Source of the DNA: Blasia pusilla
Lineage: Eukaryota > Marchantiophyta > Marchantiopsida > Blasiales
Assembly: GCA_050084515.1 (NCBI GenBank)
Contig: CM114271.1
Location: forward strand, 17,236,001-17,300,000
DNA length: 64,000 nucleotides
Direction of reading: 5' to 3'
In this document: in pieces, positions 48,640 through 58,520 of the stretch
How positions within the stretch are numbered: position 1 is the stretch's first letter
How the letters are laid out: each line of letters begins with the position of its first letter
Program-made: the position numbers and the translations under genes
Notes under the pieces: generated by a model
Told to the model about the DNA's origin: nothing
What the model saw: the letters and a program-made list of their open reading frames with translations, nothing else
The model's database searches: none

Positions 48640-50046
48640 CTAGTTACAGAGTTGCAAATCCAAACCCAAAGAAAGACGAATCCACCTTGGCAGTACATTC
48701 GGAGAAGAGTCGCTCCCTAGCAGTCCACTGTCAGAAACGCCCTCCAGAAAATGCTCCCACAGATTATCTTGTACTCCTACAGCATACCACCGCTTACATG
48801 TCTGGAGAGAAGAACAAAGATCCTTGAGATCGAGCCTCTTCATAACGTGAAAAATTATCTCGTCCGGCATCTCACCGACTGGACTCGTATCCCCGAGGTC
48901 CTCTTCCGCACCCTTCCCCCGAAAACTCTCTTCACTGCCAGGAAATTCACCACTTGCCCGCGTCCGCTTAGCAGGTTGCGTGCAAAGTTCATGGTGTCTG
49001 GTGATTGAAGGATTCTTCTGCTTCACACCCTTACTCATATCTACTCCCCATCCCGGAAATGAGAATGTAAGCCCGGGAGGACCGAGGGACAGATGAGGCT
49101 CACGAACCCGCCGGGGTCCTTCGTTTCCCCTCCTCTCGGGTACAACATGGGGACTCTCCACCGTGGAGGTCGAACCTGTGGAATACTGCCTCTCCAATGA
49201 TGTCGCCACGGACGCATTGGATCGGCTGACACTCCCGAGTCTCCGGTTGCCAGAAACACTCTCATGAGCCGATTTCTCCCCAAAGCCAGAGCCCCTGCTG
49301 TAATGCGAAGAGGACAGACCTAAACATGTAGTTTCCTCATTCTGGAAATGAAACTGCCTCTCCGGTGACTGCGTTCTCCCCTCTTCGCTCAAGTTTCTAG
49401 TTCGCAGTCCTATTTCCACATCGCAGTGCGCCTGGGCTGTCACGATCTTTCCTCTCAGTTCGCCCAAACCTCTACCAACACGTTGGACTTGCTGACTTGA
49501 GAGCACAGTCGAGTGCCTGCTTTTCACTCCAGTGTCTCGTCCAGAGCTCACATCCTCACGGGGCCTTTCAAAAGCGGCGTCAAAATCGAGCGCTTGAGCG
49601 CGACCCCCAGCCTCCAGCCAACCTCGCCGCGGCACACTTCTCCTCTCCAACTCCTCACTGCAATCATCCTCGCCATGGCAGAGCGCCAATTGCAGTCGGC
49701 AATCCACGAATGGCACTTCACCAACCGCACCAGAAGGCGGCGAAGACCTCCTCCCAAAATTGAACCTCGACTCCACTCCTTTCGACCTTTCGCCCTCCGC
49801 ACTACGAGCCCCGGTGCTCGCTCGCTCGTGCTGCGCCAGGAGCGCGGCCTGGAACTGCCGCTCCAGATTGGCATCCAATTCATCATCATCCCCCCCGACA
49901 TTTTCCGCATGAATACTCCTCAGGTCCTCCTCCACCTCTTCCTCCTCCATCGTCACGCCCCTCTCCTCCACCCCTCCCGTTCTCACCAGCCACAGCGCGA
50001 GCGGTTTTCTTCTTCCTCGCGCAAACGCACCAATCTCTCCATCCAC
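48640..50046 (-). CDS. F-box protein (N-terminal exon)
   Basis: A 468-codon frame whose C-terminal part, about residues 392-434, is a clear F-box. It reads EMPDEIIFHVMKRLDLKDLC, then SSLQTCKRWYAVG and DNLWEHF. The F-box binds the Skp1 adaptor and places the protein in an SCF-type ubiquitin ligase that selects substrates for degradation. The first 390 residues are low-complexity and rich in Ser, Arg and Glu, with an acidic segment near residues 33-55 (MEEEEVEEDLRSIHAENVGG) and are probably disordered. An internal Met at residue 33 is an alternative start. The frame ends at a TAG soon after the F-box, so the true protein is probably spliced into the downstream exon at 48157-47541. GC is higher than in the surrounding DNA, as expected of a real 5' exon. 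A 405-codon frame on the opposite strand is an artefact of purine skew. Confidence 0.8.
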   Translation of the reverse strand: MDGEIGAFARGRRKPLALWLVRTGGVEERGVTMEEEEVEEDLRSIHAENVGGDDDELDANLERQFQAALLAQHERASTGARSAEGERSKGVESRFNFGRRSSPPSGAVGEVPFVDCRLQLALCHGEDDCSEELERRSVPRRGWLEAGGRAQALDFDAAFERPREDVSSGRDTGVKSRHSTVLSSQQVQRVGRGLGELRGKIVTAQAHCDVEIGLRTRNLSEEGRTQSPERQFHFQNEETTCLGLSSSHYSRGSGFGEKSAHESVSGNRRLGSVSRSNASVATSLERQYSTGSTSTVESPHVVPERRGNEGPRRVREPHLSLGPPGLTFSFPGWGVDMSKGVKQKNPSITRHHELCTQPAKRTRASGEFPGSEESFRGKGAEEDLGDTSPVGEMPDEIIFHVMKRLDLKDLCSSLQTCKRWYAVGVQDNLWEHFLEGVSDSGLLGSDSSPNVLPRWIRLSLGLDLQLCN

Positions 50047-50745
50047 GTCCCGCGATCCCCACCTCTCCCTGCGCTTGCGTCTGATTTCCCACGCGCGACC
50101 TTCACCACCTCCACACCCGATCTGTTCTCAACCACCACTTCCTCTGCGCCACCCTCACCTCCTGCCTCTCTCTCTCGCAAACGCATCGCCCGTCGCCCAC
50201 CTTTCCCACACCATCGCTGCCAAATAGTGCACTCTCGTCTCTCCCGTCCTCTCCCTTCTCCGGACTCCACTCACGCCACTGCTCCTCTCCTTCGCCTCTC
50301 CCTCTCCCTCCTCCACACTCCGCTGCTCCTCTGCCTCTCCCCTCCTCCACACTCCGCTGCTCCTCTCCTGCTCTCCCTCCTCCACTGCTCCTCTCCTCTG
50401 CCTCCTCCAGAATCCAGTGCTCCGCTGCCCCCCATCCTGTCCTGTCGACTATCCCACACCGTCCGAGCGACACCTGCGAACTCAGCTTTCCCACGCTCTC
50501 TGTGCGCGTCCCAGCGACACCTTTCCGCACCGCCGGGAGGCCCCGTCAGTCGTCGTGCATACACACACACTGAGGCTTTACTGAGCGAATCGGCCGCGCC
50601 GGGAAATCCCGTCAGAAGCTTTGTCGGGAGGCGCGCGAGGAGTCCGGAACAGGAAAGGGAGCTCGGCCGCCGGCAAAGGAAACAAAAGATGGAGCTATTT
50701 ATTACTCCCATTTATTTACCTTCGGACTAGTGTTTTATACTAAGG
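50047..50745 (-). promoter_or_regulatory. Purine-rich 5' leader and TATA-like promoter of the F-box gene
   Basis: On the minus strand, TATAAAA occurs at 50739-50733, followed about 30 bp later by the start of a GA-rich tract that runs down to the proposed start codon. On the plus strand this tract is a long CTCC/CTCT pyrimidine run (about 50,130-50,420) with repeated CTCCTCCACT-type units. Such purine-rich leaders are common in plant 5' untranslated regions. The promoter position is inferred from TATA spacing and the composition change at 50,700 where AT-rich spacer begins. Confidence 0.5.
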
Positions 50746-51618
50746 GTAGGGTATGGCAGTTTTAATTTCCTTACTTTTCATAATTACCACTCCCTCCGTG
50801 GCATCTAAGGTTCGTTGGAAGGGTGTGAAGACAAAATAAATTTGCAGATGTGATAAAAAAATTTAATGACATATGCATTTTAGATTAATAATGTAGATAC
50901 TTTTAGAATAAAAATTTACATGTATGTTTAAAAGTATTTTAAAAGGAGGATTTTTAGAATATAATTGTAATGGTTTTTTTCAAATGGAGTGTCCCGTGGG
51001 CAATGTAATACCCGTTTGTATTATTGTTCTTCCAAGAAGAAAAGACTACGAAATGGGGTTTTTTGCAAATCATTGCACATGCGCACAAGGGGTCTGCATT
51101 CTATGGAAGTCTTATCTTTTTTTCTATTTGTAATGATGCGTCACATCTTTAACAAAAGACTATTAGTGGGCAGCCCATGCCATGCACAGGAGTGAAAGGG
51201 AATCATTTTTTTCTTGCACGTAGAGGGTAAAATGTTTTCTTGCTGCCCGGTTGTCACATGTCAACCAAAGAGGTGTTTGCGAATCAAGAAAACACTCTCC
51301 AATAATATTGTATCTTATTATTTCTATTATCATGATGAAACCTATCTCTTTACCACTTATTAAGTTTTATTATACATTAACCCAATAAAGATGAAGTATA
51401 TACCTTAATAAAGATGAAGATACAATTCATTTTGAATCTTTAAATGAGTATCTTCATCAAAATGTTTAGATCTACTATTGTAAAAATAACAAGTATTTTT
51501 AGAAAAGTAGGTCTACACCCCACATACTTTCATTCTAGTTGGACAAAGCATATACCTCCACACAAAAAGTATCCCTCTAGTTGGGACTATAAAAATAAAA
51601 AGAATTATAAGTCACACA
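50746..51618. other. AT-rich spacer
   Basis: AT-rich DNA with no recognised gene; short plus frames at 50,924-51,195 overlap one another. Confidence 0.5.
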
Positions 51619-51623
51619 TACAG

Positions 51624-52651
51624 TGTCGCGACCCTCATAACCAAACAACACCAAATAGGCGCCAAGCGGAACATCAGAACTCAAGTGGACTCACGTTGCA
51701 ATGGTTGCGCTTTGGAGAGGCGTTTGGAAAAGTCTCTTGGAAAAGTCCAAGAGACGAAACGCAGAATAGAGTTGTGCATTTTGTGCGTTAGTGGTTGCGA
51801 TCAGGAAACCTAGACCAAACGCGAGCCAAGACTTGAGATGAGTTGAGTCTTGGAAGGTTGGTTGCCAAAGAGGTGAGAACGAGTTTTGGAACACGACTAG
51901 CGTTTGGGGAATTTGATTGTGTTTTGGACCATACCATTTAGCTTAAAGATTAATTTGGGACAAATAAGGGCGTGTTGGAAAGCTTATCTTGAGACACTTC
52001 CAACGCACCAAAGATCTCAGCAAACTCATTAGTACAGACTGAGATGTTGGCAAAAAACGAGTGTGAGAGCAATCGGGTTGAGGGCCAATTGGAGAGGCCT
52101 GGGTTTCTTTCCCTAAAGATAGGGGGACCCCGGAGATCCCCAGAAGTACTAGTAAGGGAGGAGTCTCTCCAAGATGTCTTGGACACGAATCCCCACTTTG
52201 AGCGCCAAACGGCGTCTCAGAGGCACGGGATGGAACGAGAGTTTGGCGTTGGAACTCGAAACCCAAACCTGATCCAAGGGAGTGGACTTTGTATGCCACA
52301 CTTGGATTCCAACCCGAGATTCACTTCGTCGAGTCTCGATTAGGGACTCATTGGATGTCCATCGGACAGGTGGAACCGCCATGCGCGAAACGCCGTTTGA
52401 GGTTCTTGAACCGACCATAAAGTCTCTCCCAAGTCTTTCGAGACTTGCCGGTGTTGTAAACCGCAAAATTAGGAAGGTTAAGCTTGATGAGAGACCGAGA
52501 CGAGAACTCAAAAAGTTAGCCCGCTGATTGATCCAAGACCCGACTAACCAGAGTGCGTGTTTGGATGCAGATCAGTGTTGAGAGTGTGACCTACTGAACG
52601 CACGCTTCCGCAACAACAAGATTAACGTTCAAGGAGAGTAAGCGCACAACA
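51624..52651. mobile_element. Solo LTR, 1028 bp
   Basis: Begins TGTCGCGACCCTCATAACC and ends GCGCACAACA, so it has the canonical TG...CA ends. It is flanked on both sides by an identical 5-bp TACAG (51619-51623 and 52652-52656), the target duplication expected of an LTR retrotransposon integrase. No internal coding region is present, so it is a recombined solo LTR. Base composition is higher in GC than the AT-rich flanks. It contains a perfect 10-bp-arm hairpin (GTCTCTTGGA / TCCAAGAGAC) at 51732-51755. The frames inside are non-coding. Confidence 0.75.
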
Positions 52652-52656
52652 TACAG

Positions 52657-55080
52657 TCTCTTACATGAAAAATCTTTTTCCTAGCTAATTTGAGATACCT
52701 TTTTGCTTATGCTTCCTCTTCTCCTATGGCTTGTTGAACAACTCCTTGGGTTCTTTTTCTATCTAGTACATCATGATGCCCATCATGATTATTCTTACTA
52801 GTAAATCATGATACTCATATGTTGTGTTGTCTATTGCTAGTCACTTCAAACTAAAATAAGATTCAATGCCAACCCCAAACCAGAATTGGAAGTTCATAAT
52901 TGTAAATTGGTTTGTAAGTTCACTTCATACAAATCCATCACAACTCTATGTAGCTTTGTGAGTGCATACAACCATTCTATTACAACTCACATTGAGCTTT
53001 GAGCAGGCTCATAAAGGTGTTTGCCTGTCATACTCGTAAATTTCACCTTCTTGAACTTTACGAGCATGGGAGTTCACAATAGAGTCGCATGAGACTCATA
53101 ATGTGCAAGTCCTAGAGAGCACAAGTAGTTATTTGTGAGTCTCAAAACCAAAACCTTGGGCATAAATTCTCCTTTTGTTTCATTTTTTCTTTTCCTCACA
53201 ACTTTCCAACTTTCCTCTCCTCATTTTGCAACTAGTCTCCTTCTAAAGTGGAGCTTTGTATTTAATTTTTTTGACTTCTTTTATATTGAAGGATATATAG
53301 ATGCGTGAAGTTCATACAATTTTATTTCCTATAATTCTTCATCCAAAAATACAAGAAATGAAAGAGAAAACATGAGCAAATTCAAAGCCACCCCTAAGAA
53401 GAAATTGGTAGGAATCAAATCCCTCTTGAAAATACTAAAAAATTACTCCAAAACGTGCAAAAAAAAGAGCCAAAAACCACTAGTTTGCAAGTGTATAAAA
53501 CCACTACTTTGAAAGTCTCTTGCATGCGTCTTGCGAGTCCAAAAATACTATTTGGACTCGCTATTTTGCAACTTTTTTGCAATCACTTTGCAACTATTTT
53601 GCGAGTGAATTGCAACTGAATTTTGTGACTTAGTTGTGACTACATTGTCTCACAAGCACTTGTAAATCACTCGTAAATCCACAAGTCAAAGATGAGTACC
53701 TTGCAAACTATGGCCGGCATGTGAATATAAGAAAATGGAAGTTTTGGGTAGGGTTGAAGTCATAATGGACTTGCAAATTGTGAGTCCATTATGAAAGTGG
53801 AACTCAAAAATTTGTGAGTCCAACACAATTGTCTTACAACTATCCTTAGGCTTGTATAATTCTCAAACTTGTTATGAATGTATTAGTGGTTGGAACCGAA
53901 TTATCAAAAGCATTCCAAAAGTATGGTATTCATCACAAAACATACGGCAAGTATAGCTAACATGACCTCATATATGGAGAACCCTCAAAGACTTGAATAG
54001 ATTCTAGGCTAAGTTGTATCATCATTAGAGTATTGTGAGACTTGCTCTTCTTAAAATCCAATTTGCATTCAATTATTCATTCTCTTTTAGGTCATAATTT
54101 TTTTATCTTTCGTCTCACTTATGCATCTCATGCCTTGCTTATAAGTCTAGCTCCAACTTATTTCCATCATAATGTGACTCTATTAGCGTTTTGATGTTCC
54201 CTCTTAGCACACATTCGGTTTTGAGGATCGCAACATCCCTCTTTAAAGAAGTTGATACCCTCATCAATGAAAACACTACTAGGAATGAGAGGTGCTCATT
54301 CATATTTTCTCAAGTCCTTTTTAATGTTTATGAATACTTTACAATTACAAATTTATAAACCCACTTTATGTAAGTCACTTATGCGTGATTTGAAATCCAA
54401 TGCAAATCAACTCTAGTTTGAGACTATTTGGAACTTTATGAGCAAGTTATGAGTCTCATTCATTTACAAGTTTGATGAGATGTAAGATACTTGTAAAAAT
54501 TCTTACATTGAGATTTGTGATGTGTGTCTTAAAAGTGCGAGTAACAAGCATCATATCTTGCAACTTCCAAGAGACACGACTGACTAGCAAAACCCGCATA
54601 ATGCAAGAGTTTAGGTGCATTTTCAAATGACTCGTATGGCACTCAACTCCATGAGATGAACTTATGGAGACAAGCAAAAAGATCGTCTTTTAGATTGGAA
54701 GTGTTGAATCTTGACGATCTAGATGAATAAGTGAGAATGTGCTCTCAATTGGGAGAGACTTTTTGATGAGATATGCCCATGCCATTTGAGAACTTGGCTC
54801 TTACACAACATTGAGATACATTGAGATTGTGACTATTCAAAAAAGAGGATATCGATCGACGATCTGGAGGTTCAATCCTCGATTCAATTAGGGAAATTAT
54901 ATGGCTATTTGTAACAGACCACTTAACAACTGTAACATTGGTTGTTACTACATGGCCGACCCATAATTTTGAGGATGCGTACGTTGTTGCCATCTGACTT
55001 TCTCTTGCTAGAGGGATGTGATAACATGATTTGGGAGGATTAAGTATATCACACCATCTTCCGTGCATTTTCAATGAATC
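52657..55080. other. Non-coding spacer rich in GTGAGTC/TTGCAACT words
   Basis: No gene. Between about 52,900 and 54,700 short related words (GCAACT, GTGAGTC, TTGCGAGTG, GACTCGC) recur at irregular spacing. A perfect 11-bp inverted repeat (CATAATGGACT / AGTCCATTATG) lies at 53761-53793. Near 54,935-54,985 the plus strand reads VVTTWPTHNFEDAYVVAI, which may be retroelement-derived protein upstream of the first PHD copy. Otherwise unassigned. Confidence 0.4.
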
Positions 55081-55104
55081 TCATTTTGCAATTTGAGATT
55101 CATT

Positions 55105-55470
55105 GTAGTTATATCTTCAAGGCTATGGTGTATGTTTTGTGGATCCATCGTAGATACGACCACCATGCTAATCAATGATGGGTATTTGAGAGGATGACAC
55201 ATGACATGTTTGACCCCACCTCGCATTCAGGGTCTCCAAAGACAATGTATGCATCCTAGATGTATCTAGGATAGGAAGCATTGGATTTGGATTTATTTGA
55301 GTGACATGGATAACGAAAAGAAAATTAAAAATGGGGCTACAAGAGCATCTAAACTCTTTACACCTAGTTTCACAAAGACATATGTCAATGTACGTAAGAA
55401 TAGATGGATATCTAGAGTTAGAAAGACCTAACCACCAATCAATGGTGCAATTTGAGACCTTTTGATGTAT
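55105..55470 (+). pseudogene. Degenerate PHD-type zinc finger of retroelement, copy 1
   Basis: The plus strand reads CMFCGS, then TMLINDGYLRG, HMTCLTPPRIQG and MHPRC, with a stop inside and two expected finger residues lost. It aligns along its length with the better preserved finger at 57,150-57,290, and the match continues downstream (RIDGYLELE compared with RIDDYLELE). It is therefore a second, older copy of the same retroelement segment, not a host PHD gene. Nucleotide similarity fades by about 55,470. Confidence 0.75.
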
Positions 55471-55950
55471 GGTCATGTACGTATGCTTAATTTTTAGGTT
55501 CTTGAGCTTTTTGGACTGTGAAAATGATGTAATGTGTACTTGCAAGACAATTCAAGCACTAAATGTCACATAACAGAGCGAGCATGACACCAACTCGTGC
55601 AAATAAGACAATATCTCAAACCCTCCATCCATCCACTTTTTTAAATAAGTAAAAATCTAAATATTTGAAGGCCACACATATAAATACTAACATTTCATTT
55701 CCCCCAAAGGGCAGATTTAAGTACCATGTTATATCAATCTCTATCATCAACAATCATTGTCTAGATTAATCATCTTTGGCCAAGAATCCCATCTTAATAA
55801 AAAAAATCTATTCATTAAGTTCTAATTTTAGTGAGGAGTAACTCTTTACACAAGACAAGATTTCAAGATTGTATCTTTTCAAAATTCACTCCTAGCATAC
55901 TGGTATACGTAATGGAGGAAAAAAAGGGTACTAAGAAAAAAATTCAACGT

Positions 55951-56030
55951 GGCTCACTTTCAACCGTCAGGAAAACAAAACATGCGCTATGGCTCATTTT
56001 CAACCGTCTAGGAAAACAAAACATGCCCTA
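55951..56030. repeat. 40-bp tandem duplication
   Basis: GGCTCA[C/T]TTTCAACCGTC begins units at 55951 and 55991; both end with AAACAAAACATGC[G/C]CTAT. It lies within a 134-codon plus frame of no recognised family. Confidence 0.9.
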
Positions 56031-56519
56031 TGCGTGCTTGCCTACAGAATACGGTTGCAGAAACTCATTAGGGATAGAAGAATTACTTGTGATTGTCCAA
56101 CAAGTCAAAGCTTTCACCCATAGGATCCCTGGCCTACTCCGCTACACACATAGCAACGCAAAAGGAGATGAGAAGGCTCTTTCTTTGATAATTGAGAAAT
56201 CCAGTGGAATGCAAAAACTAGCCAAAAATATATGAGGCGAGAAGAATTTCTTTATCCCTCTATTTGTCACACAAGGCAGCAAGAGAAGGTATGATTACGA
56301 GCATCTTACGAGCGAGGAGTGAAGTTTATTTTTTACTCTGTGTTAGTGGTGCAAATGTCGCCTTTGTTGGAAATCTCTTTCCTCATTGGGAGCGTCCATT
56401 GAAGCAAGCTTGGAATAGTAGAAACCACAGCAAAAACCTTTTGGGATGGAGAAGGGGTGATGCAGGCGGGAATAAAGACGATTGTGCAGGCATGCTTCAT
56501 GGAAGTTCTACAATTAGCA

Positions 56520-57035
56520 AACGACAGAGAGAGGGACTAATGGCGTGCGTGCCTGGAGTGGGAGCAAGAAGTCGTTCCTGGCACTACTTGCTTCTGATGT
56601 TATGATGTTGGGAGGTACGCCCGCCGAGGTTTTTCGGCTCACCGCTACGCTATATGAGTGCGGAGTTGGTGTTCTTGCATCACACTCAGGGGTGATTGCA
56701 GAGGAGGTGATGGACCTGCCCTTGGATCCTATGCTTGGGCCGTCCACGTTACATTCATGGTAGGCTGCGGCTGCTAGGATGGCGGAGATGCAGTCTAGAC
56801 CCTTGATAGAGCGTGCCATGGCTGCTCTTGATGTTGTGTTGGTGGATAACCATGGAGAGGTCTTCCACTTGGTGAGTCCAAGACGTAGAGTTTTTAGTCT
56901 GTAGCGCATCTTGTTGGATTCAGAAGCACAATCCCTGATATGGGGGAAAGCGGATTTCAGAGATTTGGAGCGTTTTCCATTTCAGATACAAACATCCTTG
57001 GGTGGAGCGAGTACTGCACAGTATATCACCCGATA
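56520..57035 (+). pseudogene. Ty3/gypsy gag-protease linker and retropepsin start, diverged copy A
   Basis: This segment aligns block by block with 60,950-61,420. Matching blocks here are AAAARMAEMQSRPLIERAM, LVDNHGEVFHLVSP, ILLDSEAQSLIWGKA and FPFQIQTSLGGAS. The corresponding blocks there are AAAAKMDALRARPAIDCERL, MLDNHIGIF-LVSP, VLLDSSAQPLMLGKA and CPFHIQTSLGGAN. 'LLDS.AQ...GKA' is the active-site region of the retroviral-type aspartic protease. The canonical D-S/T-G triad reads DSE here (56917-56925), so the protease would be inactive. A TAG interrupts at 56,761-56,763 and another just before ILLDS. Right after ITR (57,030) similarity to the other copy stops and a PHD finger begins. Confidence 0.8.
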
Positions 57036-57480
57036 GGAGGTCGTTGTATGGTTTGGAAGGACCATGTGCGAACTGTGCGCCATGTCACCTTCTAAACATT
57101 AACGGTATAGTTGATCCAAGCTTAGCAGAAGTTCCTGCAAGCTTACGATGTATGTTGTGTGGTTCCGCTTGTGGTGCATCCACTATGCTAGTCTATGATG
57201 GGTGTTCAAGAGGATGGCATATGGCATGTTTGACACCACCTCTCACTAGGGTTTCTCAAGGACGATTGATGTATCCCAGATGTACAGAGAGTAGGTATTT
57301 CTAGATTCTGACTTGTGTCTGTGACATGGATGACAAGAAGGGGACTAACGATGGGGCCATATGAGCACCCAGATTTTTTTCTCTTAGCGTTCTAAAGATC
57401 TATGTCATAGCATATAAGGATAGATGACTATCTGGAGTTAGAGGGACCTCACCACCAGCTAGGGGGACGATTGGAGATAT
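57036..57480 (+). pseudogene. PHD-type zinc finger of retroelement polyprotein, copy 2
   Basis: The frame from 57,002 reads CANCAPC, then RCMLCGSACGASTMLVYDGC, SRGWHMACLTPPLTRV and GRLMYPRC. The spacing C-x2-C ... C ... H-x2-C ... C-x2-C and the WHMxCL..PPL signature identify a PHD finger, a histone-tail (often H3K4me) reader. A TAG follows soon after RYF. The frame then changes to reach RIDDYLELEGPHHQLGG. The neighbours on both sides are retroelement-derived (protease remnant upstream, LTR-like end downstream), so this is part of a mobile element polyprotein, not a host chromatin gene. Confidence 0.8.
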
Positions 57481-57561
57481 TTTGGTACTTCTCGCCTCTA
57501 TGTTTGGATGCTATGAGTTAGCATGGGATCGTGCTTGTTTGTGTGTGTGTTCGATGACAAC

Positions 57562-57597
57562 CATGTATGTTGTGTAGCGATGTGTATGCGCACGACA
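57562..57597 (+). mobile_element. LTR 3' end (U5) remnant
   Basis: A 36-bp sequence ending GTATGCGCACGACA matches the last 36 bp of the solo LTR at 59,755-59,790 at 34 positions, differing only by two transitions. The region just to its left (57,500-57,560) is weakly similar to the same LTR. It is probably the end of a second, truncated LTR. No primer-binding site follows it. Confidence 0.6.
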
Positions 57598-58520
57598 ACT
57601 ATCACGTCTTTTAGGATAGATCGGTGAGATCTAGTAGAGCGCCTTTGTGAGTAGTGGAGGACAGGCTCATGAGGTCGAGGATGACCTATTGAGGCCCCGA
57701 AAAATCTGAGAGAGCAGGTTTCCCATTTGTTTCGGCTCATTTGGAGCCATATTGATGAACTTACTATTTTGGGTAAGTACCATTTTGAGTATATGGTCGA
57801 GTTTCTATTTTTTGAAGTGGCCCCCTGGCCTAGGGAAAAGACCAAATAAAAGGATTAGAAGATGTAATCTCCGTAAATGTGATCCAATTGTCCTTGACCT
57901 CCTACATTAGATCAAGAGCCAAGGATGTGACTTGGGAACATAGGTTACCAGGGAGAGAGCTTGGGAGAGGGGAGGGGTATACCTCAAGGAAAGAGAGTTT
58001 GAGAGCTCATTCTCTCTTTGTTGAACCTCTTGGCATGAGGCGGCGCAGTTATGGTCCCTTGCCTTGTGTCATGACCATACAGATTATGTCGTAGAGTATA
58101 GTGTGCTAGTAGAGGCCGTAACTTATGTAGGGCCATAATTTCTAGGTAGAGATGCGGTTTCATACATGGAGTTGGGGGTTATTCCGTTGAGGGTGACTTT
58201 TCCAGTAGGGCCTGCTCTTAGGTTGGAGGCCATAGTGTGGAGTGCACTCAAAGAACAGTTAGTTCTTTGAGTTGAGCCTGTTGCGTTGGGAGTTAGCCTT
58301 GGTAGTGAGTAGAGCTCTTGGCTATGGTGGTTCCCGTAAGCTTCGACCTGGATTCTCCCATCGTGGAGTGGGTTTGGCTCGATTGTATATGATTCTATAC
58401 GTGTTTTATGACAGTAGGTCTTTCATGGATTTCACTCAAAGAACTGGAGTAGATCGATGGTAGCTTCGATCGTGGATCAGTAGAATCTGGTTAGGGCTGA
58501 TTGTGTGATGACAGGTTAGG
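57598..58520. other. Unassigned retroelement-flanking region
   Basis: No recognised domain. Balanced composition with several short plus frames broken by TAG and TGA stops (for example 57,879-58,094 reading GRGEGYTSRKESLRAH). Its position, between an LTR end and the gag start, suggests retroelement leader or remnants of a 3' coding end. Confidence 0.35.

Noticed and set aside
49513-50730. 405-codon plus-strand open frame
   Set aside because: It lies antisense to the F-box exon and its purine-rich leader; the peptide is Pro/Ser/Leu/Arg low complexity, as expected from the complement of GA-rich coding DNA.
57036-57300. PHD finger as a host chromatin gene
   Set aside because: Neighbouring sequence is protease remnant and LTR end, and a second decayed copy exists 2 kb away, so a mobile-element origin is better supported.
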